Part shown: in pieces, positions 16,228 through 23,777 of the stretch
Numbering within the stretch: the stretch's first letter is position 1
Layout: each line of letters opens with the position of its first letter
From: Flavobacteriaceae bacterium UBA3611
GTDB lineage: Bacteria; Bacteroidota; Bacteroidia; Flavobacteriales; Flavobacteriaceae
Assembly (NCBI GenBank): GCA_002375495.1
Contig: DFLU01000007.1
Coordinates: 164,886-228,885, forward strand
Direction of reading: 5' to 3'
DNA: 64,000 nt
The notes under the pieces: model-generated
What the model saw: only the letters and a program-made list of their open reading frames with translations
What the model was told of the DNA's origin: nothing
The model's database searches: none
Made by a program: the position numbers and the translations under genes

Positions 16228-16815
16228 ATGTTAGCAAAAGTTGAAAAATACTGTACCTCGCTTTTATCGAGTACCAACATAAAAAAACTTCCATTCCACA
16301 ATCTCCTGCACACTCAGGAAGTTGTACAAAATGCGAAGTTCTTGTGCAAGGAGATGCATATAAGTAGAACTGACAAAGAACTGCTGTTAATGGCAGCATG
16401 GTTTCACGATACGGGCTTTATAGAAACGTACTCCGGGCATGAAGAAATCAGCAAGAAACTTGCTACAGAATTTTTAAGGGGTATCGGACTTGAGAAACCA
16501 TCAATTCAAGTTGTAACTGATTGTATAGACGCTACAATAATACCACAGAGCCCAACCTCGCAATTGCAAGAAATTTTATGTGACGCCGATGTGTATCATA
16601 CGAGCAATTTAAATTTCTATTATCGAAAACTATTGTTGAGAAGAGAGTGGGAATTATTTTGTGACCTCAAAAAATCTGATAAGGAGTGGCACGAACTCAA
16701 TTTAGTATTTCTGAAAAACCTACATTTTAAAACAAGCTATGGAAAACGTGTTTTGGAAGGTGGTAAACAAGAGAATATAGAGAAGGTGGAACAAATTTTA
16801 AGGTACTATGAATAA
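16228..16815 (+). CDS. HD-domain phosphohydrolase
   Basis: 195 residues from ATG 16228; an upstream in-frame start at 16195 lies inside the VIT gene and is unlikely. HD superfamily ligands are seen in HNLLHTQEV, AAWFHDTGF (the HD pair) and LCDADVYH. These enzymes bind two metals and hydrolyse phosphoesters, often nucleotides. The substrate here is unknown. It overlaps the following regulator by 8 nt, so the two are translationally linked. Confidence 0.82.
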   Translation: MLAKVEKYCTSLLSSTNIKKLPFHNLLHTQEVVQNAKFLCKEMHISRTDKELLLMAAWFHDTGFIETYSGHEEISKKLATEFLRGIGLEKPSIQVVTDCIDATIIPQSPTSQLQEILCDADVYHTSNLNFYYRKLLLRREWELFCDLKKSDKEWHELNLVFLKNLHFKTSYGKRVLEGGKQENIEKVEQILRYYE

Positions 16816-17506
16816 AAAAACATTTCCGAATTTAAATTACACCTTCAACAATCAAAATGTGTTGAATGACTTACCTATCGCTATCAGCGATCTGTTATTT
16901 AAGCGTAGCACTAACATGAGCTTTAAGGCAGGTGCGTATATTTTTGAAGAAGGGAATGCACCTGAAGGAATCTATAGGGTAATTTCTGGAAAGGTCAAGA
17001 AATCTACGTTGACTACTTTTGGTACAGAGCATATTTTTTATGTCTGTAAAGAACTCGATTATTTAGGATACCACGCATTGTTAAGCGATGAGAATTATTC
17101 AGATTCTGCTGCTGCACTCACCGATTGTGAAATAGCGTTTATTAATAAAGCGGATTTTCTAAAGGCTGTAGAAAAATCGCATCTTCTAACCCAACGTTTA
17201 TTAAAGAATTTAAGCCATGAGTTTGTGGTTTATATTAACGCTACCAAGGCATTGGCAAAGTATACCGTCCGTGAGCGTACTGCTCTTAATCTACTTATCT
17301 TAGAAGATAAATTTGGAGACGATGCGGGTACTAAAACCAGCATCACCATTACTAGGATGGATCTAGCTAATATGGTTGGAACAGCAAAGGAGTCTTTAGT
17401 ACGTATGCTAAAAGATTTCAAAGAAGAAGCACTTATTTCAACAAAGGGTAGCACCATATTTATTGAAAATCACCAAGGCCTGTTCGACGTCTCTAATTTC
17501 AACTAA
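16808..17506 (+). CDS. Crp/Fnr-family regulator 2
   Basis: 232 residues with an N-terminal cNMP-like domain (about 35-125; EEGNAPEGIYRVISGKVK) and a C-terminal winged helix. The recognition helix region reads TAKESLVRML at 192-201. Glu195 and Arg199 match CAP Glu181/Arg185 and FNR Glu209/Arg213, unlike regulator 1. Only two cysteines (80, 107) are present, so no FNR-type 4Fe-4S cluster is expected. It ends 2 nt before a perfect TTGAT-N4-ATCAA palindrome and is probably the regulator that reads it. It is the last gene of the metal-efflux run. Confidence 0.88.
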   Translation: MNKKTFPNLNYTFNNQNVLNDLPIAISDLLFKRSTNMSFKAGAYIFEEGNAPEGIYRVISGKVKKSTLTTFGTEHIFYVCKELDYLGYHALLSDENYSDSAAALTDCEIAFINKADFLKAVEKSHLLTQRLLKNLSHEFVVYINATKALAKYTVRERTALNLLILEDKFGDDAGTKTSITITRMDLANMVGTAKESLVRMLKDFKEEALISTKGSTIFIENHQGLFDVSNFN

Positions 17507-17508
17507 AG

Positions 17509-17564
17509 TTGATAAATATCAATGTAAGAATACCAGAGTTATCACGTTTAACTATATACATTTA
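17509..17564 (+). promoter_or_regulatory. FNR-type operator and -7 box of the thioredoxin-ApbE-DUF3570 cluster
   Basis: TTGATAAATATCAA at 17509-17522 is a perfect FNR/DNR-type palindrome (TTGAT-N4-ATCAA). The best -7 box is TACATTTA at 17557-17564, 41.5 bp from the operator centre to the box start, 12 bp more than in the sulfur regulon. A weaker box CACGTTTA at 17543-17550 would give 27.5. The upstream position, next to the regulator gene, suggests activation by regulator 2. Confidence 0.65.
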
Positions 17565-17577
17565 CACCATATTGACT

Positions 17578-18018
17578 ATGAAAGAATTAGTAATCCTATT
17601 AATTTTATTTTTTACTGCGCTCCCATCCTTAGTTGCACAAGAGTGGCAAACTAACTTTGAGGATGCCTTAGAGATAGCTTCCGAAGAAAACAAACCGATC
17701 ATTCTTGTATTTCAGGGCTCAGATTGGTGCGCGCCCTGTATTAAATTAGATAGAGAAATTTGGAGCTCAGAAGTTTTCAAAAAATACGCTGCAGACCATT
17801 ATGTGATGTTACAAGCAAACTTTCCAAGAAAAAAAATGAACGCCCTATCTGAAACACAAACCAAAGCAAATGCAAAACTTGCCGAGACCTATAACAAACA
17901 AGGCTTTTTTCCCCATGTAGTGATTCTAGACTCTAAGGGTAATGTGTTGGGAGAAACCGGGTATAAAAAAACAACACCAGAAAAGTATATAAACGTTTTA
18001 AATACCTATATCGATTAA
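17578..18018 (+). CDS. Exported thioredoxin-fold protein (WCAPC)
   Basis: 146 residues from ATG 17578. The open frame begins at 17509, inside the operator, so the longer start is rejected. The signal peptide (MKELVILLILFFTALPSLVAQ) directs it to the periplasm. The redox motif GSDWCAPCIKLD is near residue 43, and the following segment matches the Thioredoxin_7-like class of exported disulfide reductases. It begins a four-gene cluster with ApbE, DUF4266 and DUF3570 genes spaced 1-14 nt apart. It may keep periplasmic cysteines, for instance those of the DUF4266 protein, reduced. Confidence 0.87.
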   Translation: MKELVILLILFFTALPSLVAQEWQTNFEDALEIASEENKPIILVFQGSDWCAPCIKLDREIWSSEVFKKYAADHYVMLQANFPRKKMNALSETQTKANAKLAETYNKQGFFPHVVILDSKGNVLGETGYKKTTPEKYINVLNTYID

Positions 18019-18019
18019 A

Positions 18020-19000
18020 TTGAAATATCTTTTGCCCATATTGTTCCTTCTCCTTTCTGTCTCCAGTATTGCGCAACAACCTTTTAAGCGAACACTCAAA
18101 TTAATGGGAAGTCGTTTTGAGATTACGGTGGTTGCCAATGATTCGGTTGAAGGTAGCAAAGCGATCAATTTGGCGATTGAGGAGATCACACGTATTGAGA
18201 AATTGATTTCATCTTGGGACCCCAACTCCCAGACTTCTGAAATCAATAAAAACGCAGGAGTACAACCGGTAAGAGTAGACTCTGAGTTATTTCAACTCAT
18301 AGAAAGAGCGATTGGAATTTCGAAAATTACCGATGGTGCGTTCGATATTAGTTATGCTTCTATGGATCGTATTTGGAAATTTGATGGCAGTATGAAGGTG
18401 ATGCCTTCCAAAGAAGAAATAAAAGCTTCCGTGGCAAAAGTTGGGTTTAAAAATATCATCCTCGACAAAACAAACACTACCGTCTTTTTGAAGCACGAAG
18501 GAATGAAAATTGGTTTTGGTGCCATTGGCAAAGGCTATGCAGCAGATAAAGCAAAGGCCATGCTTATTTCAAAGGGGATTTCAGCCGGAATCATAAATGC
18601 CTCTGGAGACATGAATACATGGGGCAAACAACCCAATGGAAACACATGGAAAGTAGCCATTACAAACCCTATGGACAAACATAAAGTTTTTGCCGTACTA
18701 CCCATAAAAAATGGTGCTGTGGTTACCTCTGGCAACTACGAAAAATTTGTGGAGTTTAACGGTAAACGCCTTACACATATTATCGACCCCAGAACCGGAT
18801 ATCCCTCTAGCGGACTCATAAGCGTGACTGTTTTTGCACCCAAAGCAGAATTGGCAGACGCCCTGGCAACTTCCGTTTTCGTGATGGGGAAAGATGTAGG
18901 ACTTAGCAGAATAAACCAGATGCCGAAAATAGAATGCGTTATTATAGATGACCAAGGAAACATCTTCACATCTGATAACATTGAAATAGAAAAAATATGA
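18020..19000 (+). CDS. apbE: FAD:protein FMN transferase (ApbE family)
   Basis: 326 residues starting at TTG 18020, 1 nt after the preceding stop, with a signal peptide (about 1-18). ApbE motifs: MGSRFEITV, ISSWDPNSQTSEIN, GFGAIGKGYAAD, INASGDMNTWG and THIIDPRTGYPS followed by the Asp/Thr metal site in ADALATSVFVMG. ApbE links FMN through a phosphoester to Ser/Thr of target proteins in the periplasm. No obvious target with an S(T)GA(S/T)-type site was recognised among its neighbours. The DUF4266 gene overlaps its stop codon. Confidence 0.92.
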   Translation: MKYLLPILFLLLSVSSIAQQPFKRTLKLMGSRFEITVVANDSVEGSKAINLAIEEITRIEKLISSWDPNSQTSEINKNAGVQPVRVDSELFQLIERAIGISKITDGAFDISYASMDRIWKFDGSMKVMPSKEEIKASVAKVGFKNIILDKTNTTVFLKHEGMKIGFGAIGKGYAADKAKAMLISKGISAGIINASGDMNTWGKQPNGNTWKVAITNPMDKHKVFAVLPIKNGAVVTSGNYEKFVEFNGKRLTHIIDPRTGYPSSGLISVTVFAPKAELADALATSVFVMGKDVGLSRINQMPKIECVIIDDQGNIFTSDNIEIEKI

Positions 19001-19209
19001 TTCAAAAATTGATAATTTTTTCATTGTTCACGGTTCTTTTCAGTAGCTGTGTTGTGGTGAAAGAATACGAAAAAGTTAATATTAACGACCCCGATATGGC
19101 GCTTTCAGAAAAAAAATGCGACCGTAATGTCACCACCGCCCATTCATACCGTGAAGCTGCGGTAGGAGCAAATGGAGGAAAAACAGGCGGAGGTTGTGGC
19201 TGTAACTAA
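18997..19209 (+). CDS. DUF4266 lipoprotein with a Cys-rich tail
   Basis: 70 residues. The lipobox FSSCV (Cys18) is followed by the family signature NINDPDMAL and the C-terminal tail GGKTGGGCGCN with Cys67 and Cys69, plus Cys41. The small size, lipidation and CxC terminus suggest metal or redox-cofactor binding at a membrane surface, but no activity is known to me. The ATG overlaps the ApbE stop (ATGA). Confidence 0.85.
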   Translation: MIQKLIIFSLFTVLFSSCVVVKEYEKVNINDPDMALSEKKCDRNVTTAHSYREAAVGANGGKTGGGCGCN

Positions 19210-19223
19210 CTAAAACCAGAAAT

Positions 19224-20537
19224 TTGAAAAAATTAATTTTAGTACTTTTTGTTTGTGCTGTGGCAAATGTATTTTCCCAATCACAGCAAGACACCTCGAC
19301 TATCTATAAAAAGCGGGTGCTGGAAACTACAGAGGTAGACTTTTTAACGAGCTATTATTCTCAAGATGGTGATAATGCTGCAGTAAGTGGTGGTATTGGA
19401 ACCGAAGAGCTCACAGATGTAACCGGAGCTTTTGTAGTGTCTATTCCGCTAAACGACGATGATGTTTTAACCATAGATGCAGGTGTTTCTGCCTATACCT
19501 CAGCTTCTTCAAGTAATGTGGGTCCGTTTGACGATGGTCCTGCAGATCCTTTTCAAGCTTCTTCGGGTGCTTCAAGCAGCGATCTCTGGGCAAACCTCAC
19601 AGGATTTTACAGCCATAGTTCAGACGATCGAAACGATATATGGTCTGCCAAGGCTTCGGTGTCTTCAGAGTATGATTATTTTTCTCTAGGGGTTGGGGGT
19701 AGCTATACGAAATTGTTCAACGAAAAAAATACAGAAATAAGTATCAATGGAAATGTCTTTTTAGATACCTGGAATGCAATTTATCCGACCGAACTGAGAC
19801 CTTTTGCTGAAGGTGGCAACGGGCTTAACAATGGATTTTTCACTCAAAACACCATTACGGGAAACACAAATTACAATCCGCGATTTGTAGAATTTGCCGA
19901 TGAAAAAAGGAACTCTTATTCATTAGGCATTGGCCTATCCCAAATCCTCCATAAAAATGTTCAAGGATCACTTGCGGTAGATGTTATACAACAAGAAGGA
20001 CTACTATCTACTCCATTCCAGCGCGTCTATTTTGCAGATGTGGCAGATTCGTTTATTGATAATTTTCAACTGGCCGATGCTATTGAGCGTTTACCCGACA
20101 CAAGGTTTAAAGTGGCTTTTGGTGGACGTTTAAATTGGTATCTCAATGAACGTTTTACCGTACGGACTTTTTACCGCTATTATTTTGATGATTGGGGAAT
20201 TACGTCACACACAGCAAGTGTAGAGGTGCCTGTAAAAATCAGCGACAAGTTTACCCTGTATCCGTCTTACAGATTTTATAACCAAACCGCAGCCGATTAT
20301 TTTAGACCTTATGAAAAGGCGTTATCTACAGATGAATTTTATACTTCAGATTACGATCTTTCAGAATATTCGGCAAATCAACTCGGATTCGGTGTTTCTT
20401 ATACAGATATCTTTGCGAAAATGCACATCTGGCAATTTGGCTTAAAAAGTATCGATTTGAAGTTTTATCAATACGACAGGGACACCAGTTTTACCTCAAG
20501 CATCCTTACAGCAGGCTTTAAATTTGTTAAGGATTAG
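19224..20537 (+). CDS. DUF3570 protein, probable outer-membrane beta-barrel
   Basis: 437 residues from TTG 19224 with a signal peptide (KKLILVLFVCAVANVFSQ). The body is rich in alternating amphipathic strands with aromatic girdle residues, and it ends in a strand (ILTAGFKFVKD), as outer-membrane barrels do. DUF3570 genes regularly sit beside DUF4266 and ApbE genes. It is the last gene of this cluster and is followed by a strong terminator. A transport or scaffold role for the DUF4266 lipoprotein is possible but inferred. Confidence 0.85.
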   Translation: MKKLILVLFVCAVANVFSQSQQDTSTIYKKRVLETTEVDFLTSYYSQDGDNAAVSGGIGTEELTDVTGAFVVSIPLNDDDVLTIDAGVSAYTSASSSNVGPFDDGPADPFQASSGASSSDLWANLTGFYSHSSDDRNDIWSAKASVSSEYDYFSLGVGGSYTKLFNEKNTEISINGNVFLDTWNAIYPTELRPFAEGGNGLNNGFFTQNTITGNTNYNPRFVEFADEKRNSYSLGIGLSQILHKNVQGSLAVDVIQQEGLLSTPFQRVYFADVADSFIDNFQLADAIERLPDTRFKVAFGGRLNWYLNERFTVRTFYRYYFDDWGITSHTASVEVPVKISDKFTLYPSYRFYNQTAADYFRPYEKALSTDEFYTSDYDLSEYSANQLGFGVSYTDIFAKMHIWQFGLKSIDLKFYQYDRDTSFTSSILTAGFKFVKD

Positions 20538-20554
20538 ATAAAAATTGCGTTTAC

Positions 20555-20598
20555 GTATCAAAGGTTACATCAAGTAGGTGTAACCTTTTTTATTTTTA
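20555..20598 (+). promoter_or_regulatory. Sulfur-regulon promoter P7 (variant operator)
   Basis: GTATCAAAGGTTAC at 20555-20568 matches GTAAC-N4-GTTAC with one mismatch in the left half. The -7 box TATTTTTA at 20591-20598 is again exactly 29.5 bp from the operator centre. The right half-site overlaps the stem of the upstream terminator. It drives the second cstB-like gene. Confidence 0.62.
20560..20591 (+). terminator. Intrinsic terminator after the DUF3570 gene
   Basis: A perfect 10-bp stem AAAGGTTACA (20560-20569) / TGTAACCTTT (20579-20588) with a 9-nt loop and a following T run. It shares sequence with operator P7. Confidence 0.85.
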
Positions 20599-20615
20599 CA
20601 TTAAATTTAGAAGTT

Positions 20616-21944
20616 ATGAATATTAAACAGTTCGAATATAAACCCTTAGCTCATTACAGCTATGCCATTGTAAGTAATGGTGAAATGGCGCTAATAGATC
20701 CAGAAAGAAATCCTGAACAGTATTATGCCTTCGCGGAAGCACACAATGCTAAGATAACAACAGTAATCGAAACTCACCCACATGCTGATTTTGTGAGTTC
20801 ACATCTTGAAATCCATAAAACAACAGGAGCTACTATATACAACAGTGAGAAGTTAGGTGCAGACTATCCGCATCAACCTTTCGACGAAGGAGACGCTATT
20901 ACTTTAGGAACGATAACGCTTAAAGCTATAAACACGCCTGGGCATTCGCCAGACAGTATTACCATTGTAGCTACCGAAGGCAACGAAACGGCACTTTTTA
21001 CAGGTGACACGCTTTTTATAGGTGATGTAGGCAGACCTGACTTGCGTGAAAAAGCGGGAAATATGAAGGCTAAACGCGAAGAATTAGCCGAGATGATGTA
21101 TCATACGATGCAAGATAAATTCAATGATTTGCCTGACCATGCGTTGGTGTATCCCGCCCACGGTGCTGGTTCACTTTGCGGTAAAGGAATGAGCGATGCC
21201 AGTAGCAGCACACTGGGAAATGAGCGAATGGGGAATTGGGCGTTTAAGGATCAATCTAAAGAGGAGTTTATGAATAGGTTGCTTGACGGTCAGCCGTTTA
21301 TTCCCTCCTATTTTGGTTATGACGTGGATGTAAACAAAACGGGGGCAGAAAACCTACAACCATCCATAGACAAAATTCCATTTCATGAAAATTCTTCAGC
21401 GAAGGGGTTGGTTGTGGATATACGTGATGAAGAAACCTTTAAAAAAGGGCATTTGGAAGGAAGTTTCAACATACAGGCAAATTCAGAGAACGCAAAATTT
21501 GAAACATGGCTGGGCTCTATTATCGAACCCGATGAAAGTTTCACGCTGGTGATCGATAAAAAAGAAACCAAAGACAAACTTTTACATCGCGTGGCTAAAA
21601 TTGGATATGAAAAGCAACTCAACCAAGTCATCACGCTTTCAGAAAAAGATCTTGTGACGACTGAGAAATTAGATGTAGCAGATTTCAAAAGCCACCCTGA
21701 AAAGTACACCATTGTCGATATTCGAAATAAAAGTGAAATTGAAGAAGGCAAATTCTTTGACAATGCTATCCCACACCCTCTCAATGAATTGCGAGAAACA
21801 GCGAATGAAATACCCACAGATAAACCCATTGTTGTACATTGTGCGGGAGGGTATCGAAGTGCCGCAGGTAGTAGTATCCTTCAGAAAAAACTAAAAGATG
21901 TTACGGTATATGATTTGAGTGATGCTGTAAAGGATTTTCAATAA
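20616..21944 (+). CDS. cstB: Persulfide dioxygenase-rhodanese fusion (CstB-like), copy 2
   Basis: 442 residues with the same three-domain order as the copy at 2330. The metallo-beta-lactamase domain has HPHADF (His54, His56, Asp58), His63, His110 and GDTLFIGDVGRPD. A rhodanese-like domain lacking an active-site Cys occupies about 260-345. A catalytic rhodanese has Cys409 in HCAGGYRS. It is clearly divergent from copy 1 and lacks that copy's C-terminal Cys tail. It is followed 1 nt later by the acetolactate decarboxylase-like gene. Its operator promoter P7 supports membership of the same regulon. Confidence 0.9.
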   Translation: MNIKQFEYKPLAHYSYAIVSNGEMALIDPERNPEQYYAFAEAHNAKITTVIETHPHADFVSSHLEIHKTTGATIYNSEKLGADYPHQPFDEGDAITLGTITLKAINTPGHSPDSITIVATEGNETALFTGDTLFIGDVGRPDLREKAGNMKAKREELAEMMYHTMQDKFNDLPDHALVYPAHGAGSLCGKGMSDASSSTLGNERMGNWAFKDQSKEEFMNRLLDGQPFIPSYFGYDVDVNKTGAENLQPSIDKIPFHENSSAKGLVVDIRDEETFKKGHLEGSFNIQANSENAKFETWLGSIIEPDESFTLVIDKKETKDKLLHRVAKIGYEKQLNQVITLSEKDLVTTEKLDVADFKSHPEKYTIVDIRNKSEIEEGKFFDNAIPHPLNELRETANEIPTDKPIVVHCAGGYRSAAGSSILQKKLKDVTVYDLSDAVKDFQ

Positions 21945-21945
21945 A

Positions 21946-22677
21946 ATGAAAAAAAGTATTTCTAATTTTATCCTAGCCGTAGTTTTTTTAGCTTTAGCAA
22001 GCTGCACAAATTCCGCAGATAAAAAAGGAATAGCAGACACCTATCCAGACGTAAAAGTTGTAGGGGCAATGAAAGATGCGATGTGGAAAGGTGATTTACA
22101 AAGTAAAATTAATCTTGACACCATACGTAACAAAAATGGGTTGTATGGGTTGGGCCCCCAAACTGAACTTACAGGTGAGCTGCTTATACTTGACGGAATT
22201 AGTTACGTATCACAAGTTATTTCAGATACTACTATGACGGTACGAAAAACCTATAAAACAGGGGCCCCTTTCTTTGTCTACGGAAATGTAACAATTTGGG
22301 ACACACTAACCGTACCTAAAACTGTCGCAGACATGAATGCTCTAGAATCGTTTATCGATGAGAAAACGAAATCGATCAAGCGGCCTTTTGCATTTAAGAT
22401 TTCGGGCAAAGTAGATCGAGCAACCATTCATGTGCAAAACTTACCTCCAGGTTCAGAAGTTTCTTCTCCACAAGAAGCCCATGTTGGTCAAGTAGATTAT
22501 AACTTAAAGGACGAAGAAGTAGACATTGTCGGGTTCTTTTCAAGAGAACATCAAACTATTTTCACCCACCACGATAGTTATATGCACCTGCATTTAATTA
22601 CGAGAAATCGACACAGAATGGGACATCTTGATCATGCAAATTTCAATAATATCATATTGTATCTCCCAAAAGAATAA
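21946..22677 (+). CDS. Acetolactate decarboxylase-like lipoprotein
   Basis: 243 residues. The lipobox LALASCTN exports and anchors it. The remainder matches the alpha-acetolactate decarboxylase fold: GLYGLGPQTELTGELLILDG near residue 65 and the C-terminal His cluster (MHLHLITRNRHRMGHLDH) that supplies the zinc site in BudA. An exported, lipidated form is unlikely to work in cytoplasmic butanediol synthesis. It starts 1 nt after the CstB-like stop, so the pair is co-transcribed. The fold assignment is good, the function in this setting is unknown. Confidence 0.8.
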   Translation: MKKSISNFILAVVFLALASCTNSADKKGIADTYPDVKVVGAMKDAMWKGDLQSKINLDTIRNKNGLYGLGPQTELTGELLILDGISYVSQVISDTTMTVRKTYKTGAPFFVYGNVTIWDTLTVPKTVADMNALESFIDEKTKSIKRPFAFKISGKVDRATIHVQNLPPGSEVSSPQEAHVGQVDYNLKDEEVDIVGFFSREHQTIFTHHDSYMHLHLITRNRHRMGHLDHANFNNIILYLPKE

Positions 22678-22733
22678 TGCTGCAAAGCTTTAATCTTTAG
22701 GATTTAGATGAATTGATTTGAACTTCGATTTCG

Positions 22734-22777
22734 GTAACCTTTGTTACGCAATAACGTTTTGAAAATATACACCTTTG
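22734..22777 (+). promoter_or_regulatory. Sulfur-regulon promoter P6
   Basis: The operator GTAACCTTTGTTAC at 22734-22747 is followed by the -7 box CACCTTTG at 22770-22777 (first T replaced by C), again 29.5 bp from centre to box start. It drives the two YeeE/YedE genes. Confidence 0.72.
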
Positions 22778-22793
22778 CATAAAAATAATGTAT

Positions 22794-23351
22794 ATGAATT
22801 GGATTTATGAACCGTGGCCCTGGTATGTTGCAGGACCGCTAATTGCCTTAGTGATGTTTCTTTTATTGCTCGTCGGAAAGCAATTTGGAATGTCCTCTAA
22901 TCTTCGTACCGCCTGTGCGGCAGTTGGTGCTGGAAAGGCAGCTGATTTCTTTAAATACGATTGGAAATCTGAACGTTGGAACCTCACCGTGGTGTTAGGT
23001 GCCATCTTGGGCGGATTTATCGCATCAAACTATATGAGTGATAATACTGTTGAAATTAATCCCGAAGTTGCACAACAGCTCGCTGCCGATTACCAAATTA
23101 CAAGTGCCGGCAATTCGTATCTACCTACTGAAATTTTTGCAATCGAAGCACTTAGTGAACCCAGTACTATTTTTATTCTTTTTATCGGTGGTTTGCTGGT
23201 AGGGTTCGGAGCGCGTTATGCAGGAGGCTGTACTTCGGGACATGCAATTTCTGGATTAAGTAATCTTCAAGTACCTTCATTGATTGCCGTGATTGGTTTC
23301 TTTATTGGTGGTTTGGCAATGGTGCATTTATTTTATCCCCTAATTTTTTAA
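22794..23351 (+). CDS. YeeE/YedE family transporter, first half
   Basis: 185 residues from ATG 22794 (ATG 22788 also possible). It has about four or five hydrophobic segments and the conserved cysteine motif GARYAGGCTSGHAISG near residue 145. In the YeeE (TsuA) thiosulfate transporter, Cys residues in such motifs relay thiosulfate across the membrane. Together with the following gene it forms the split two-protein arrangement common in Bacteroidota. Thiosulfate or sulfane-sulfur uptake is inferred from family and operator. Confidence 0.9.
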   Translation: MNWIYEPWPWYVAGPLIALVMFLLLLVGKQFGMSSNLRTACAAVGAGKAADFFKYDWKSERWNLTVVLGAILGGFIASNYMSDNTVEINPEVAQQLAADYQITSAGNSYLPTEIFAIEALSEPSTIFILFIGGLLVGFGARYAGGCTSGHAISGLSNLQVPSLIAVIGFFIGGLAMVHLFYPLIF

Positions 23352-23354
23352 ACA

Positions 23355-23768
23355 ATGAGATACTTAACATATTTAGCCATTGGTGTTTTCTTCGGAATTG
23401 TCATGTTCAAATCTGAAGCGGCTTCTTGGTTCCGTATTTACGAAATGTTCCAATTTGGTAGTTTTCACATGTACGGTATCATCGGGTCTGCATTAGTCCT
23501 GGGGATAATCGGGGTTCAGGTCATAAAACGAAAGAAAATACAACCCATAGATGGAAGCGCGATGTCTTTGCACCCAAAAGAAAACAGTATTATACGGTAT
23601 TTTATTGGAGGGATTATCTTTGGCTTGGGCTGGGCACTTTCAGGCGCATGCCCTGGACCGATGTACGTCTTAGTTGGAGCTGGGTTTCCATCAATTTTAA
23701 TCGTGATCTTTGGTGCCCTGGTTGGGACATTCCTCTATGGCGCAATTAAAAAGTACTTACCACACTAG
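23355..23768 (+). CDS. YeeE/YedE family transporter, second half
   Basis: 137 residues with four hydrophobic segments and the second conserved cysteine motif GWALSGACPGPMYVLVGAG near residue 95. It starts 3 nt after the first half and should pair with it. The order matches the split PmpA/PmpB-type pairs found near sulfide-oxidation genes. Its stop lies within a short inverted repeat shared with the convergent kinase gene. Confidence 0.9.
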   Translation: MRYLTYLAIGVFFGIVMFKSEAASWFRIYEMFQFGSFHMYGIIGSALVLGIIGVQVIKRKKIQPIDGSAMSLHPKENSIIRYFIGGIIFGLGWALSGACPGPMYVLVGAGFPSILIVIFGALVGTFLYGAIKKYLPH

Positions 23769-23777
23769 ATGATTTTT

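Noticed and set aside
17509..17577. Longer thioredoxin frame starting in the FNR-type palindrome
   Set aside because: ATG 17578 gives a clean signal peptide. The upstream part is operator and promoter sequence.
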